Source: Armigeres subalbatus
Taxonomy: Eukaryota > Arthropoda > Insecta > Diptera > Culicidae
Assembly (NCBI RefSeq): GCF_024139115.2
Contig: NC_085139.1
Coordinates: forward strand, 11,131,533-11,195,532
DNA length: 64,000 bases
Reading direction: 5' to 3'
This document shows, piece by piece, positions 44,494-55,473 of this stretch. Position 1 is the first letter of the stretch. The number at the start of each line of letters is the position of its first letter. The notes under the pieces were generated by a model, which was not told the origin of the DNA, made no database searches, and saw only the letters and a list, made by a program, of their open reading frames with translations. The position numbers and the translations under genes were made by a program.

Positions 44494-47340
44494 ATGAATA
44501 CTACCCTATCTGAATACTCGCTTGCCTGTTCCGATGGACTATATGACATATACGCTTTCACTGAAACCTGGCTGAAAAGCAACACTCTGTCCTCTCAAGT
44601 ATTTAGTAACACGCATGTCGTTTTCCGATCAGATCGGTCGAACCAAACTAGTAATAAGTCATCAGGAGGAGGTGTACTTTTAGCTGTACGATCCTCCTAC
44701 AAATGCCGCATATTACACCCTCCGAATTGTGCCGCTATTGAACAATTGTGTGTGGTGCTTCTTGCACATGGTTATACCTTATACATTTGCGTATTATACA
44801 TCCCTCCTGATCGAGTCACCGATCTAGTACTTGCCGCTCATCACTCCGAATCATTAACATGGATTACATCAGAAATGAGTATAACTGACAAAATACTTAT
44901 TCTGGGAGATTTCAGCATGCGCAGAATTAATTGGAAACGAAGGTCAGCTGGTTATCTGTTCCCTGATCTGGCTCGATCTTCAATGAGCAGCATTCAGAAT
45001 CAACTATTGGCTGACTACAGTCTAGCAGGTCTCATTCAGTTAAACGCTGTTCACAATCTGAGAGCGTGAATGCTCGATCTATGCTTTGCAAGTATTGATC
45101 TTATGCAGTATGTTACCGTCACAAAGGCCCCTGTCCCCCTCGTAAAAGAATGCTGCCATCATCCGTCTTTACAGATGGATATACGGAAATGTGTTCCACA
45201 CAAGTTTCTACCAGTAGTTGAAACTAGCCGCTACAACTACAAAAGAACCAACTTCATAGAAATGAGTCGTTTTCTCTCTACTATCAGTCGGGATGAAATT
45301 TTGAAAGGCTTGAGTTTAGAAACAGCAGTTGAAGTGTACACATCAATTGTAGTTTATGCAATTGACCATTATACTCCAAAAATTGCTACCAAAACACACA
45401 TGCATCCACCTTGGTCGAATATTACTCTGAAACGTTTGAAATCTGCAAAAAGGTCAGCTCTTAGAAAACATTCGAACTATCATACTCCACATACCAGACT
45501 GAACTATATTTATGTTAGTAGTAGATACAAACGATTGAACAACCAACTGTTCCTCTCACATATTCGCCGTACCCAACGAAATCTGAAACGCAACCCTAAG
45601 AAGTTTTGGTCATACGTCGATGAACAGAGAAAAGAAACTGGTTTTCCGGCCACCATGGTGTTGAATGGCAAGGAAGCTTGCTCTCGCTCTTCAATAACGA
45701 ACCTCTTCAGGGAACAATTTTCCTCTGTATTCACAGACGAACTTCTGGATCCACATCATGTTATCCACGCTGCTACAAATGTACCTTTACGTTCCTCTGC
45801 TGTGAGCACTCATCCCTTAGTTTCACGAACTACTGTTGAATCTGCATGTTCCCGCTTGAAAGGATCTTCCAATCCTGGTCCCGACGGAATACCGGCTCTA
45901 GTACTGAAGAAATGCAGCGGTACTCTTTCACAGCCACTGTCATTATTATTCAACCTTTCTCTATCTTCCGGTTGTTTCCCTTGTTTGTGGAAAAAGGCGT
46001 TTGTGTTTCCGGTCTATAAGAAAGGTGACAAACAGGACATTTCCAACTACAGGGGAATCTCTGCTTTATGTGCTACATCTAAGCTATTCGAGCTAATTGT
46101 TCTTGATTTCCTAAAACACCAATGCTTGGACTACGTATCTGAAACTCAGCACGGATTCTTTCCGAAAAGGTCAACGTCAACTAATCTTGTTGTTTACACG
46201 TCCTTCATCATCAAAGCGTTAGAAAACCGTAAACAAGTCGACGCGATTTACACTGACTTTTCTGCTGCGTTCGATAAGATAAATCATCAAATATTGATAG
46301 CAAAATTGGAACGTCTAGGATTCTCTAATCCAATATTAAATTGGTTTCGTTCATATTTACACAATCGAACAGTGTCAGTCAAATTAGGATCCACTACTTC
46401 CGACCCATTTGTCGTAACATCAGGTGTTCCTCAAGGGAGTCATTTGGGGCCTTTTATGTTTCTATTATACCTGAATGATGTCAACCGAATCCTGAAATGT
46501 TTCAAACTCTCCTATGCTGATGACTTCAAACTTTATTATATAGTTTCATGTCACGAAGATGCTATTTTTCTTCAGAAGGAACTAGATAATTTTGTCAATT
46601 GGTGCAAACTGAATAGAATGAGCTTGAATGCAAGCAAATGCTCCGTGATTTCTTTTGCCAGAAAACGCTCAATAACGTCATTCAACTACTGTATTTCCTC
46701 CACTCCAATCAAACGAGAAAGCACCATTAAAGATCTTGGTGTTCTGTTAGATTCGAAACTAACATTTAAGGAGCATATACGCTACATTACGGCCAAAGCA
46801 TCCAAGTGCTTGGGCATGATTTTCCGCGCTGCAAAACACTTCGATGATATCCATTGCATAAAAACTCTCTATTGCTCTTTGGTACGTTCTATCTTGGAAT
46901 ACGCTGTCGTTGTTTGGGCTCCTTACTATCAAAATGGAATTCAACTATTGGAAAAAGTCCAACGCAAGTTTATTCGCTTCGCCCTTCGAAGACTTCCATG
47001 GAGCGATCCGCTGAACCTTCCGCCTTATGAAGATCGATGTATGTTAATTGATCTGGAGTTATTGGAAACACGTCGGAATGCTTTTAAAGCCTCGTTCATT
47101 TCTGATGTTTTTCAGTCCCTCATTGATTGTCCTCATGTACTAGATATGTTGAATATTGACATCCGTCATCATCATCTCCGTTCTCATGCATTTCTTCGTC
47201 TTATTGCTTATCGTACAAACTATGTATATAATGATCTTATAAATAGTATGTGTCGTGTTTTCAACCGCCGTTATCCTGTTATCTTCCACTTGTCCCGTGT
47301 CACCAATAAGAATCGTTATCGTGAAGTGTTAGCTAGATAG
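44494..47340 (+). pseudogene. LINE ORF2, endonuclease-reverse transcriptase, one stop codon
   Basis: A single frame of about 950 codons with one TGA (45067-45069) just before MLDLCFAS. The frame is open upstream of the ATG at 44494 to at least 44410 (LLCYYQNLGGMN is the usual endonuclease start), so the true start may overlap ORF1. The endonuclease has TETWL (about 44560). The metal-site GDFN reads GDFS (about 44911) and the expected SDH reads CCH (about 45151), so it is probably inactive. RT motifs are intact: TDFSAAFDKINHQ, SGVPQGSHLGP and YADD (46513-46524). The C-terminus reads LGVLLDSKLTF, LEYAVVVWAPYY and HLSRVTNKNRYRE. Confidence 0.9.
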
Positions 47341-47508
47341 TTGGTTGCTAGTTAGTTTTAAGAAAGGTAATTTATTAAGCAAATTTTGTATGTATCATTT
47401 GGATATTTGTATTCTGTTGATATGACAAGACGAGGAGGTTTTGCGCCCATTGATATTAAGCACTTATTAATAGCTCTACTCGAATGGGCTTTTCCCTGCT
47501 CCAGAAAA

Positions 47509-47539
<31 letters not shown>

Positions 47540-47799
47540 ATGTATATATCATTTACAGTCCAGCATAATTTAATTTTACACAAAAAATCATTAAAAATTT
47601 GTTTGCATATTTTTATGAATATCAATTCTATGCACCAGCAACACGGCCAAGTTAACAACAAGCTACCCTTCTGAAAATGTGCCACCACCAATCGAAGTAA
47701 TCGATTGTCATTTTCACCCAATCAGCAACCGGTACGATAATGACAGAAAATCGGTACGATTTTTTATGACCTATTGGCACATCCTATCCTAGCCAGTAA

Positions 47800-48231
47800 C
47801 AAACAGCAACAACATCAAATCAGAATCTTGAGAGAAAAATTCACCTAACTACATCTGCGAATTATTTTTCCAACGTCTCTGGTGCGCGCTCGTGAACCGA
47901 TTTATTTTAAATGATGCGCCTTTTTAAATACGCACAACAACAAAACCAAAAGGAGAATCAATAGAGCATGCAATATAGGATCATTTGAACGACACATCAC
48001 TAAAACCCCTCCGCCACAAATCATCATCAAAGAAAAATGCGTGTACGAAACCCCTTTCTTTGCAAGTGTGTCTGTGGCCCTGAAAAGAGCCATTTTGGTG
48101 TACATTCCGTCGTTGTTCGTATTCAGCAGGAGCTGCTGTATGGGAGAACGGTCCAAAATGCAAGCTTTTTCGATGTTTTGCCCATATAAACAAGAATATC
48201 CCCAAGTCGGATGGTTTAATCCCCGGAAGAC
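47800..48231. other. Unclassified stretch, no gene supported
   Basis: Short frames at 47902-48238 overlap on both strands and show no domain. It lies between the LINE flank and the first CCCGAA module. Confidence 0.35.
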
Positions 48232-48445
48232 TCTATGACACTACCCATAATTCCAATACCCATAATGTCGTTACCCCGAAGGCAACTACCCCGAATGAGT
48301 CACTACCCCGAATACCATTACCCCGAATGGGACACTACCCCGAATGAGCCAGTACCTTGAATAAGTCCTTATTTCAAGTTTATACTTCATTTCGGTGAAA
48401 AAAATGTTACTTAATAAAATTTTGTTCAGAATTCATATAAATCAA
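48232..48445 (+). repeat. CCCGAA module A (inverted copy at 50675-50895)
   Basis: It starts CTATGACACTACCCATAATT, then has about eight 15-bp units of the form TACCCCGAATGNNA, then TTTCAAGTTTATACTTCATT. The whole block, including the non-repeat ends, matches the reverse complement of 50675-50895. It is noncoding; the short Pro/Glu-rich frames are repeat artefacts. Confidence 0.85.
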
Positions 48446-48534
48446 CAATAGTTTGCCCTTCACCTTAAACTGTTTCAACGCAGTATTGAACTAAGTATCC
48501 GCAAGCGGTAATGGCCGCCAACTTGCATGTGTTT

Positions 48535-48785
48535 CAGATGGCTCCACCCCAGTACCCCGAATCCCAGTACCCCGAATGCCATTACCCCGAAGGCCACTAC
48601 CCCGAATGGGACAGTACCCCGAAAGTCATTACCCCGAATGGGACACTACCCCGAAATCCATTACCCCGAAAGGCCATTACCCCGAATACATTCCGAATCT
48701 GTAGTTTTTTCCAGCATTATTTACACCCACAGATACTCATGAATCGTAAAATGACAATCTTTGACAATAATAAAAGTATATACAT
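48535..48785 (+). repeat. CCCGAA module B (inverted copy at 53415-53615)
   Basis: It starts GGCTCCACCCCAGTACCCCG and holds about ten TACCCCGAA units. It then runs through CGAATCTGTAG, a CACAGATA word and GACAATCTTTG. The reverse complement of 53415-53615 matches in the same order, with fewer units. Confidence 0.85.
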
Positions 48786-48879
48786 ACTGCTTAGAGAAAG
48801 GCAATAAACGTTTTATTTGTGTCTGCGTCTCCGGAATATTAACAATAAAGGTTCTATTTAACCAACATTTTTGTTTTTT

Positions 48880-48960
48880 GCCTTTCTCGTATACTATTTT
48901 TTCTAGCATTCTACGCCATTATTATCTGGGAAAGTGTTATTCTATGAAATGGAGTAAGTG
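48880..48960. repeat. Junction sequence shared with the inverted 52.4-kb locus
   Basis: ATTCTACGCCATTATTATCT and TATTCTATGAAATGGAGTAA match the complement of about 52395-52470. This places the two satellite arrays as homologous inverted copies that share a flank, not just a unit. Confidence 0.65.
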
Positions 48961-49900
48961 AGGAGATAATGCCTTCTTTCAATTAACATAAGGCGAACAG
49001 TGAAATTTATGCCTTCTTTAAATGAACGCGTTTGCCTGATATAAAGCAGAAAAAAAGATTTGCCTGCTTAAAATGAACGTGTTTGCTCATTTTGAAGCGA
49101 ACAGAGAAGATGATGCCTTCTTTAAATGAATGTATTTGCCCGGTATAAGGCAAACATAGGAAATAAAGCCTTCTTTTAATGAACGCATTTGCCCAGTTGA
49201 AGTAGGACAGAGTTGATAATGCATTATTTCAATTAATGCGTTTGTCCGCTTTAAGGCGATCAGAGTTGATGATGCCTTCTTTGGATAAACGCATTTGCCC
49301 GGGATAAGGCGAACATAGGAGATAATGCCTTCTTTAAACGAACGCGTTTACCCGGCTTAAGGCGAACATAGCTGATAAGACCTTTTTTTTAATGAACGCA
49401 TCTCCCCGGGATAAGGTGAACAGAGTAGATAAGTAGATGATTCTTTTAATGAATGCAACTTCCCGGTTCTTTAAATGAACGCATTTGGCCGGTATAAGGC
49501 GAACCGAGTTGAAAATTCATTCTTTAAAGGAAAGCATTTGCCCGGTATATGTTGAAGAGAGTAGATGATGCCTTCTTTAAATGAATGCATTTGCCTGCCG
49601 AGCCGAGTTGATAACACCTTCTTTAAATTAAAGAATTTGCCCGGTTTAAGGCAAACATAGGAGATGCTGCCTTCTTTAAATAAACTCGTTAGCCCGGTTT
49701 GAGGAGAACAGAGTTGATAATGCCTTCTTTTAATGAACTAATTTGCCCGGTATGAGGCGAACAGTGGAAATAATGCCTGCTTTAAGTGAACGCAATTGCC
49801 CGGTATAAAGCGTTTACCCGATATGATGCCTTCTTTAAATGAACATGTTTGCCCGTTATGAAGCAGGAAGAAGAGATAATGACTTCTTACAATGAACGCG
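48961..49900 (+). repeat. 52-bp satellite array, type II
   Basis: About 18 units around GATGCCTTCTTTAAATGAAC, GCGTTTGCCCGGTATAAGGC and GAACAGAGTT. Each unit has a hairpin GTTTGCC / GGCRAAC with an 8-nt loop. Units differ by 10-25 percent and some are truncated (for example near 49440-49470 and 49595). An inverted array of the same type lies at 51990-52400. Confidence 0.85.
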
Positions 49901-50674
49901 TTCGCCAGGTTCAACGCATCACCTATTCGGTTTCTTCGTGCTGCATGCCTACCACGAAGATGGTCGCGCAACCAAAAGTCATGGCGATTTTCGTAGTGGC
50001 TTCTTAACATAATTGACTGCACGTTACTATGGACAGACTGGATCAAACCAGAATGGCTTATCAAATAAACAAATAGTAGGAGCTCTGGTAACATAAAGGT
50101 ATCAAAAACCCCTTTATATGTTAATTCAAATTCATTATTAAAAAGGTTATTAAAACATTCCGAGTGGCAGCTGCCGCTTGAAGAATAATAGTATGAAGTC
50201 TTCGTGCTTTGGTGTCGTCATGACTATTTGGTTGCCGTAAAGTCATTGTCGCATGCGTCAATGACGATGCAACGAGTAGCAGAGGCGACACTACAACTCT
50301 TCGCTACTGTGGCATTTCGAGCTGCGCCCTGCATTGATTGCAGGATAATAGTTTCAAGCGGATAATAGTTTCAAATAGCACCGTTGAGTACCGAGTCTGA
50401 AACGGTGAACCTTGTCAAAGGTATGGAAATGCTAATATCATCTTCCAAACTTAGACGTACATGTTCATGGTAGAATTAGCATTTCCATATCATTGTAAAT
50501 CGTTTAATTTCACGTGGAAGAAATTTGCTCACAACTTTAATAGTGTACTTGTCAAAGGACTATCGGCTCGAAAAATAAGTACGGATCGAAATCCTCGTGA
50601 AAAATATGTAATTTGCTCGACTGAAGTTGCTTTACTGTTGTAGAATTCGTAAAACAAGTAATAATTTTTCACAT
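49901..50674. other. Unclassified stretch between inverted modules
   Basis: It contains GATAATAGTTTCAA twice near 50345-50380. The words GGTATGGAAATGCTAATAT and GCATTTCCATATCATT (50420-50500) form an imperfect 80-bp inverted pair. No gene is supported. Confidence 0.4.
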
Positions 50675-50895
50675 GAATTCTAAATAAACTTCTTTTGATT
50701 TACGTTTTTTATTGAAATAAACTATAAACTTGAAATCATGACTGATTCGGGGTACTGGCTTATTCGGGGTAGTATCCCATTCGGGGTGATGGCATTCGGG
50801 GTAGTGAAACATTATGGGTAATGGCGTTCGGGGTAGTGGCCTTCGGGGTAACAGCATTATGGGTAATGGAATTATGGGTAGTGTCGTAGAGTCGT
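50675..50895 (-). repeat. CCCGAA module A, inverted copy
   Basis: The reverse complement reads CTACGACACTACCCATAATT, then TACCCCGAA units, then TTTCAAGTTTATAGTTTATT, colinear with 48232-48445. Divergence is about 15-20 percent by eye. Confidence 0.85.
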
Positions 50896-51049
50896 TTCAG
50901 ATTTGACGATTGAGGAGGTCAACTGCACCCAGTGCGGTTAACTGCGGTCCACGCCAGCAAGGCTATAAAGGCAACAAGGTTGAAGTTGCTCCTTGGTCGC
51001 TATAGTTTTTCCGGATGAAGCGTGATCCAATTCTTAGAATCTACGATTG

Positions 51050-51950
51050 AATGAGTGAGTGAGTTAGTCTGATTGAGTGAGTAAGAGAGTGTGAGTGAGT
51101 AGGAGTGAGTGAGTAAGTGAGTGAGTTAGAGTGAGTGAGTGAGTCAGAGCGAGTAAGTGAGTAAGAGTGAGTAAGTGAGTAAGAGTGAGTGAGTGAGTTA
51201 GTAAGAGTGAGTGAGCAAGAGTGACTGAGTTTGTAAATCGGAGTGAGTGAGTAAGAATGAGTGCATGAGTAAAAGTTAGTGAGTGAGCGAGTAACAGTAA
51301 GTAAGTGGTAAGAATAAGCGAGTGACTAAGAGTGAAAGAGTGAATGAGCGAGTAAAAGTGACTGTGTGAATAAGAGAGAGTGAGTGATTAACAGCAGTAC
51401 TGCAATTTCTCAATATCAATGAGAGATGTCACGCGATGTTTACATATCTACCCCTTTTATTCTCTGTGGAAATGCGAAGAATGAAAAGCATGCTGCAAAC
51501 ATTTCATCAATTTTTATTCCGTGACAGGACATGACAGTTTGCAATAACTGCTTTATTATTGTGTTTATTACCGCTTTCAACTCGTTGGATTCAAGGAATG
51601 TGATTGATTTATCGTCCAGTTATTGTTCCTCTGCAAATATCTATTAAAATAATTAAGAAATTTTCATTTTGAAAATATAGCACAACATCCTTTCATGACT
51701 GCTTTTCATGCAAAATTGATCAATGAACCCACGATTATTTCATTTGGTCGCCAGATATAGAAAAAAGCGCTTTGCTCTCGGTCTTATGACGATCACGACC
51801 TTTTGCAGTACTGATGAAGAGTAAGTGAGTTAGTGGGAGTGATTGAAAGATTGAGAGTAAGTGAGTGAGTAAGGGCGGGTGAGTTAGAGTAGGTGAGTGA
51901 GTAATGGTTAGTGAGGAAGAGGTAGTGAGTGAGTAATATATTGTGTTTAG
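51050..51950. repeat. Degenerate (GAGT)n microsatellite split by a MITE
   Basis: GAGTGAGTGAGTAAGAGTGA-type tracts at 51050-51386 and 51822-51950. The hAT-type MITE copy 2 sits between them, so it was once one tract of about 460 bp. Confidence 0.88.
51395..51813. mobile_element. hAT-type MITE, copy 2 (419 bp)
   Basis: Ends CAGTACTGCAA on the left and its complement on the right (11-bp TIR). The flanks ATTAACAG (51387-51394) and ATGAAGAG (51814-51821) agree at six of eight positions, as expected for an old 8-bp duplication. The interior aligns with copy 1 at 13699-14112. Noncoding. Confidence 0.8.
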
Positions 51951-51989
51951 GTGAGAGAAAGAGTTTTGTTTGTCTTCGGAAACAAGCGT

Positions 51990-52400
51990 TGATTTGTAGA
52001 AGGCATCCTCTCTTCCGTTCGCCTCATACAACGCAAACGCATAAAGAAGGCATTATTTCCTCTGTGTGCCTTGTACCCGGCAAACGTGTTCATTTATAAA
52101 TCATTATCTCATCTGTGTATCTTGTACAGGGAAAAAGGATTAATTTAAAGAAGGCATTATCTCCTCTGATCGCCTTATACCGGGCAAGCGCATAAAGAAG
52201 GCATTATATCCTCTGTGTGCCTGGAGGCGAACAAACGCGTACATTTGAAGAAGGCATTATCTCCTCTATCCGCCTTATACCGGGCAGATGCGTTCATGCA
52301 AAGAAGGCATCAACTCCTCTGTTCGCCTTATACCGGGCAAACGCGATCATTTGAAGAAAGCATTATCTGCTCTGCAAACACATCCTATTGAAAGAGACAT
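51990..52400 (-). repeat. 52-bp satellite array, type II, inverted
   Basis: About seven units; the reverse complement reads GCGTTTGCCCGGTATAAGGC and GAACAGAGGAGATAATGCC. It has the same unit and same flank as the array at 48961-49900 but the opposite orientation. Confidence 0.85.
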
Positions 52401-52542
52401 TATCACTTCCTTACTATATTTCGTAGAATAGTAGTTTTCCTGGTAATAATGTTGTGGAATGACAATTTAAGTTAATTAGATGAAAAATGAACATTGTTGA
52501 CTAAACAGTTGGTTAAATCTTTAATACGTTTTTACAAGTAAC

Positions 52543-52930
52543 TCTAACTCTTTTGACGTAGGACTTACGTCTTTCTTTACTATACTGGGTGTCATTTAGA
52601 TTTTTGGAAATCGAGAACGTTACGCTGGAAGGGAAGATTTTGAACGTTACTAGCGCCTTTATCTTTCGGTGGATTTTGAAGATTTATATATCAATCGACT
52701 CGGACACTCTCCAGCAATTTGTCAATTTCATTGAAAGTTTAGATTATTAACGATTAGCTATTGAAATAAAATTTCTTGTCAAAGACAATAACAATTTCAT
52801 ATATAACCAATCCCGTGCATTCCTAACACGGACATCAGAATGCAGTATCCCACGGGCCTACAGGTCCACCGCATTATTTTCTTTGTGTATAAAAGAGCTG
52901 TGCCTGCCGTGTGTGAGTCATTTCAATTTG
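52543..52930 (+). repeat. TATA-bearing promoter-like cassette, copy 1
   Basis: From TTTTGACGTAGGACTTACG to TGTATAAAAGAGCTG (TATAAAAG at 52888-52895) and TGCCTGCCG. It aligns along its length with the reverse complement of 57245-57605, where the TATA box precedes a histone H2B remnant. A third short piece, TTTTGACGTAGAACTACGTC, lies at about 55110. Here no histone sequence follows. Confidence 0.7.
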
Positions 52931-53414
52931 TGATAGCAGCGCGTAATGACGTGCGTTTTGCTCGCGCATTTTTTTTGTTCGTTCGCTGTGTTTGCGTACA
53001 GTCGTCAGCGGGAGAGTTGCCCTGCCGGTCGGTGGGTCTGCCAGTACTATTTTTTCTCGTTCGTTCGCTGTGTTTACGTACACAGCATGCAGTCGCCAGC
53101 AGGAGAATATGCATGAAAGAAGTGGACATTTTTTTTGTCATTCTATACTTGATGATGGTCGGTGTCGGTTGCGATTGATGCGATCGCCCATCGCATCGCT
53201 CGGAGTTCACGGCTATTCTGATATCTGATTATGTTTTTATCTATTTAGTTTTTATTTCCTGAAGTTTTAAATACACAAATTGCATATAATTCTACAGAGC
53301 TTGTTGTTTCCAAAATTAATACCTATTATCAAACCCCAGAAATTCAAAAGTTGAATGTAAATAAATTACGTTTGTATAAGTCCTACGTCTACTCGCGGTT
53401 ATGTTCAAAACATT

Positions 53415-53615
53415 ACCCATTTCTCGTTTTTTTTATTCTTTGCAAAGATTGTCGTTTTGGATTCATCAATATCTGTGAGTTTGAAAAATTATACTGGAAA
53501 GCTACAGATTCGAAATGTTTTAGGGGTACTGGCCTTTCGGGGTAATGGATTTCGGGGTACTGTCCCATTCGGGGTACTGGCATTCGGGGTACTGGGGTGG
53601 AGCCTCCCCGGAAAT
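53415..53615 (-). repeat. CCCGAA module B, inverted copy
   Basis: The reverse complement reads GGCTCCACCCCAGTACCCCG, then about five TACCCCGAA units, then CGAATCTGTAG and GACAATCTTTG, colinear with 48535-48785. The cassette at 52543 and about 900 bp of other sequence separate it from the inverted satellite, unlike in the left arm. Confidence 0.85.
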
Positions 53616-53667
53616 AGGCAATAAACTTTGATTGAAAAGAATACCCAACCATTTCAACGTACCGGTG

Positions 53668-54923
53668 CAGTGGCGCCGGGAGTGGGTGGGACAGGTAGGA
53701 CATGTCCTACGCATGAATTTTCCTGGGTGGGACAGTCAAAGCATTGTCCTACCCATGATTGTGGTAAGAACATATGAAGTCATTGGATGGCAAGAATTTG
53801 TGTGTTAGCAGAAGATGATTTTAAAGTTAATCAGAGTCCAAACAATAATCATAGATGTTTTTGGGATCCTAAAGCAATAGACTACTGATTGTTGTTTAGG
53901 ACTTCAGGCACTTTAAAATCCCTAAAGCGCTCAAAGATGTCTAGGTTTTACAGAGGTGAAATAAAAGTTGTTGAAATCTGCAAATGCGAATAATTAAATA
54001 TTTTAGAAGTTATGATAAGGCCGTTACAAATACTTAATTAACTTTTTGTCCTACTGGTTCCGAAATGTCAAGGGGGGGAGAATAAAACATAAATATTAAA
54101 ATGAAAAAAATCAAAAAACTCCTCGGATTTGTTAAAGAATGTTTTGAAAATCCTCAAAATTATCCGAATTTTATTTTGTTGCCCCCTCAAAATATTATTT
54201 TTTAGCAAAAAAATCCGAGGGGGGGAGACAAAATAGATTTTAAATATTTGTATCGGCCTAAAGCACGATTGAATGGATTATTAAAAGCCTACGGAAAAAG
54301 TTTTCTTCAAACCTCAAAAGATCTATTGAAATCTGAGGAACCAGAAACATACCGAAGACCGCTCTTAAAAGGTTCTGAGCTCCGAAAACAGATTCTTTGA
54401 CAATCCTGCGATTTTTTGGTAGTTTGTTTGGATCGCTAAATCCTGGAGGTAATATGAAATCCTAGCAGTTAGAAAAGCAGTTAGTTAGCAGTTAGGAGGT
54501 CATGGGTTCGATCTCTGGCTCGCATTTTCCTATTCTGTATGCCTTAGTTCTTTCCGTGTTTCACGTTCTACCTAAACGATTCCTACCGTTACAGCTTTCA
54601 CACTAACAGTTCCAAAACGTCCCGTGGCACCGATGGGAGGACGTAGAGTTCTCTGCTCCTTTACAAAATATAGGTGTCCCAACTAACCATTCTTTTCCCT
54701 CCAGCATTCACAAGAACGGGGCCAGGACAGATCTCGACTGTTGAAGAGTGCCTTGCTTCCAGTGATCAGTCCAAAATTATTATTTGTGTACATCCGTTAA
54801 AGTGACGAAATAGTCTTGTAACACCTGCGAATCGCTTAATGCTACTGTTAATACCAGAACTGTTGCCTAAATCAGCATTTCCTATTTGTCCTACCCACGA
54901 CTCGGAACGTGGATGCGCCTCTG
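53668..54923. mobile_element. hAT-like non-autonomous element (1256 bp)
   Basis: Ends are CAGTGGCGCCGGGAG on the left and, in complement, CAGAGGCGCATCCACG on the right, both of the CAGNGGCG form seen in many hAT elements. The flanks TACCGGTG (53660-53667) and TACAGGTG (54924-54931) are an 8-bp duplication with one mismatch. The interior holds no transposase frame. GTGGGTGGGACAGGTAGGAC-type words lie just inside both ends. A box B-like GGTTCGATCTC at 54505-54515 suggests a nested SINE fragment. Confidence 0.65.
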
Positions 54924-54931
54924 TACAGGTG

Positions 54932-55293
54932 CAACATTTACAAACCCAGCTACATTTCACAATAATCTCCTATTCAAAACAATAAGGTTTTCATGACTTT
55001 CTAACGCATTTAAAAAAATGTTTTAAAAATAGGCCTGGGGAAAAACGCCCTAATGGTGATCTAAAATGACTCAATTGCATGTAAAATGATGGTGAACGCA
55101 TGGTTGTTTGTTTTTGACGTAGAACTACGTCTGTCTTTTCTATATTGGGGTACACTTTACGATTACAAAAAATCAAAAAACGTCACGAAAATATGATAGA
55201 CTTTGATCGTTAATATCTCAGCTGTTTCTCGATAGATTTTCAATTTTCTTGGACCATTCGATCAAGGAAGAGTCAACGCTTCATAACCGATGT
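54932..55293. other. AT-rich stretch, nothing coding
   Basis: It contains the short cassette-related piece TTTTGACGTAGAACTACGTC near 55110. Otherwise nothing is recognised. Confidence 0.4.
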
Positions 55294-55473
55294 ACACTGA
55301 AGTCATTTTTTACGCGGTTTTTGTACACGACTCGCTTTTTATGCGATTTTGTTTTCATCAGAATTTCGGGATTTCCATGGCTCATTCAGACACATTTTGG
55401 GATTTACGCGGTTTTTTACGTTGTTTTTAATGCACGCGGCCCACATCCTCCGCGTAAAGACCGACTCCAGTGT
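55294..55473. mobile_element. 180-bp MITE with ACACTGRAGTC ends
   Basis: ACACTGAAGTC at 55294-55304 and the complement of ACACTGGAGTC at 55463-55473 are the ends. The interior repeats TTTTACGCGGTTTTT and ends CCGCGTAAAG. Noncoding. Confidence 0.7.

Larger units (their letters stand above)
42200..47541 (+). mobile_element. CR1/Jockey-group LINE, near full length
   Basis: Two consecutive open frames (ORF1 42636-44408, ORF2 to 47340) are followed by a 200-bp 3' UTR and an (AAAT)n tail at 47505-47541. ORF1 has a PHD finger, known in some CR1-type ORF1 proteins, and the microsatellite tail also fits CR1/L2 better than poly(A)-tailed Jockey. ORF2 has endonuclease and RT. The exact 5' end is uncertain; 42200 is approximate. 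The 3' tail words recur at 22033-22115. Confidence 0.85.
41812..47791. mobile_element. Inverted flanks around the 42-47 kb LINE (probable host MITE)
   Basis: CTAGGATAGGATGTG at 41812-41827 recurs inverted at 47777-47791, with more paired sequence inward: CTTCGACGAGGTGGTGGC near 41871 against a diverged complement near 47675-47695. The simplest reading is that the LINE inserted into a DNA element whose terminal inverted repeats now lie 6 kb apart. Confidence 0.5.

Noticed and set aside
48232..48690. CRISPR-like array of CCCGAA units
   Set aside because: The units are 15 bp with spacers of a few bases, the host is an animal, and no cas genes are present.
52840..53178. 112-codon frame downstream of the TATA cassette
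   Set aside because: Overlapping frames of similar size exist on both strands, there is no recognisable domain, and the sequence holds an internal direct repeat (CGTTCGTTCGCTGTGTT).
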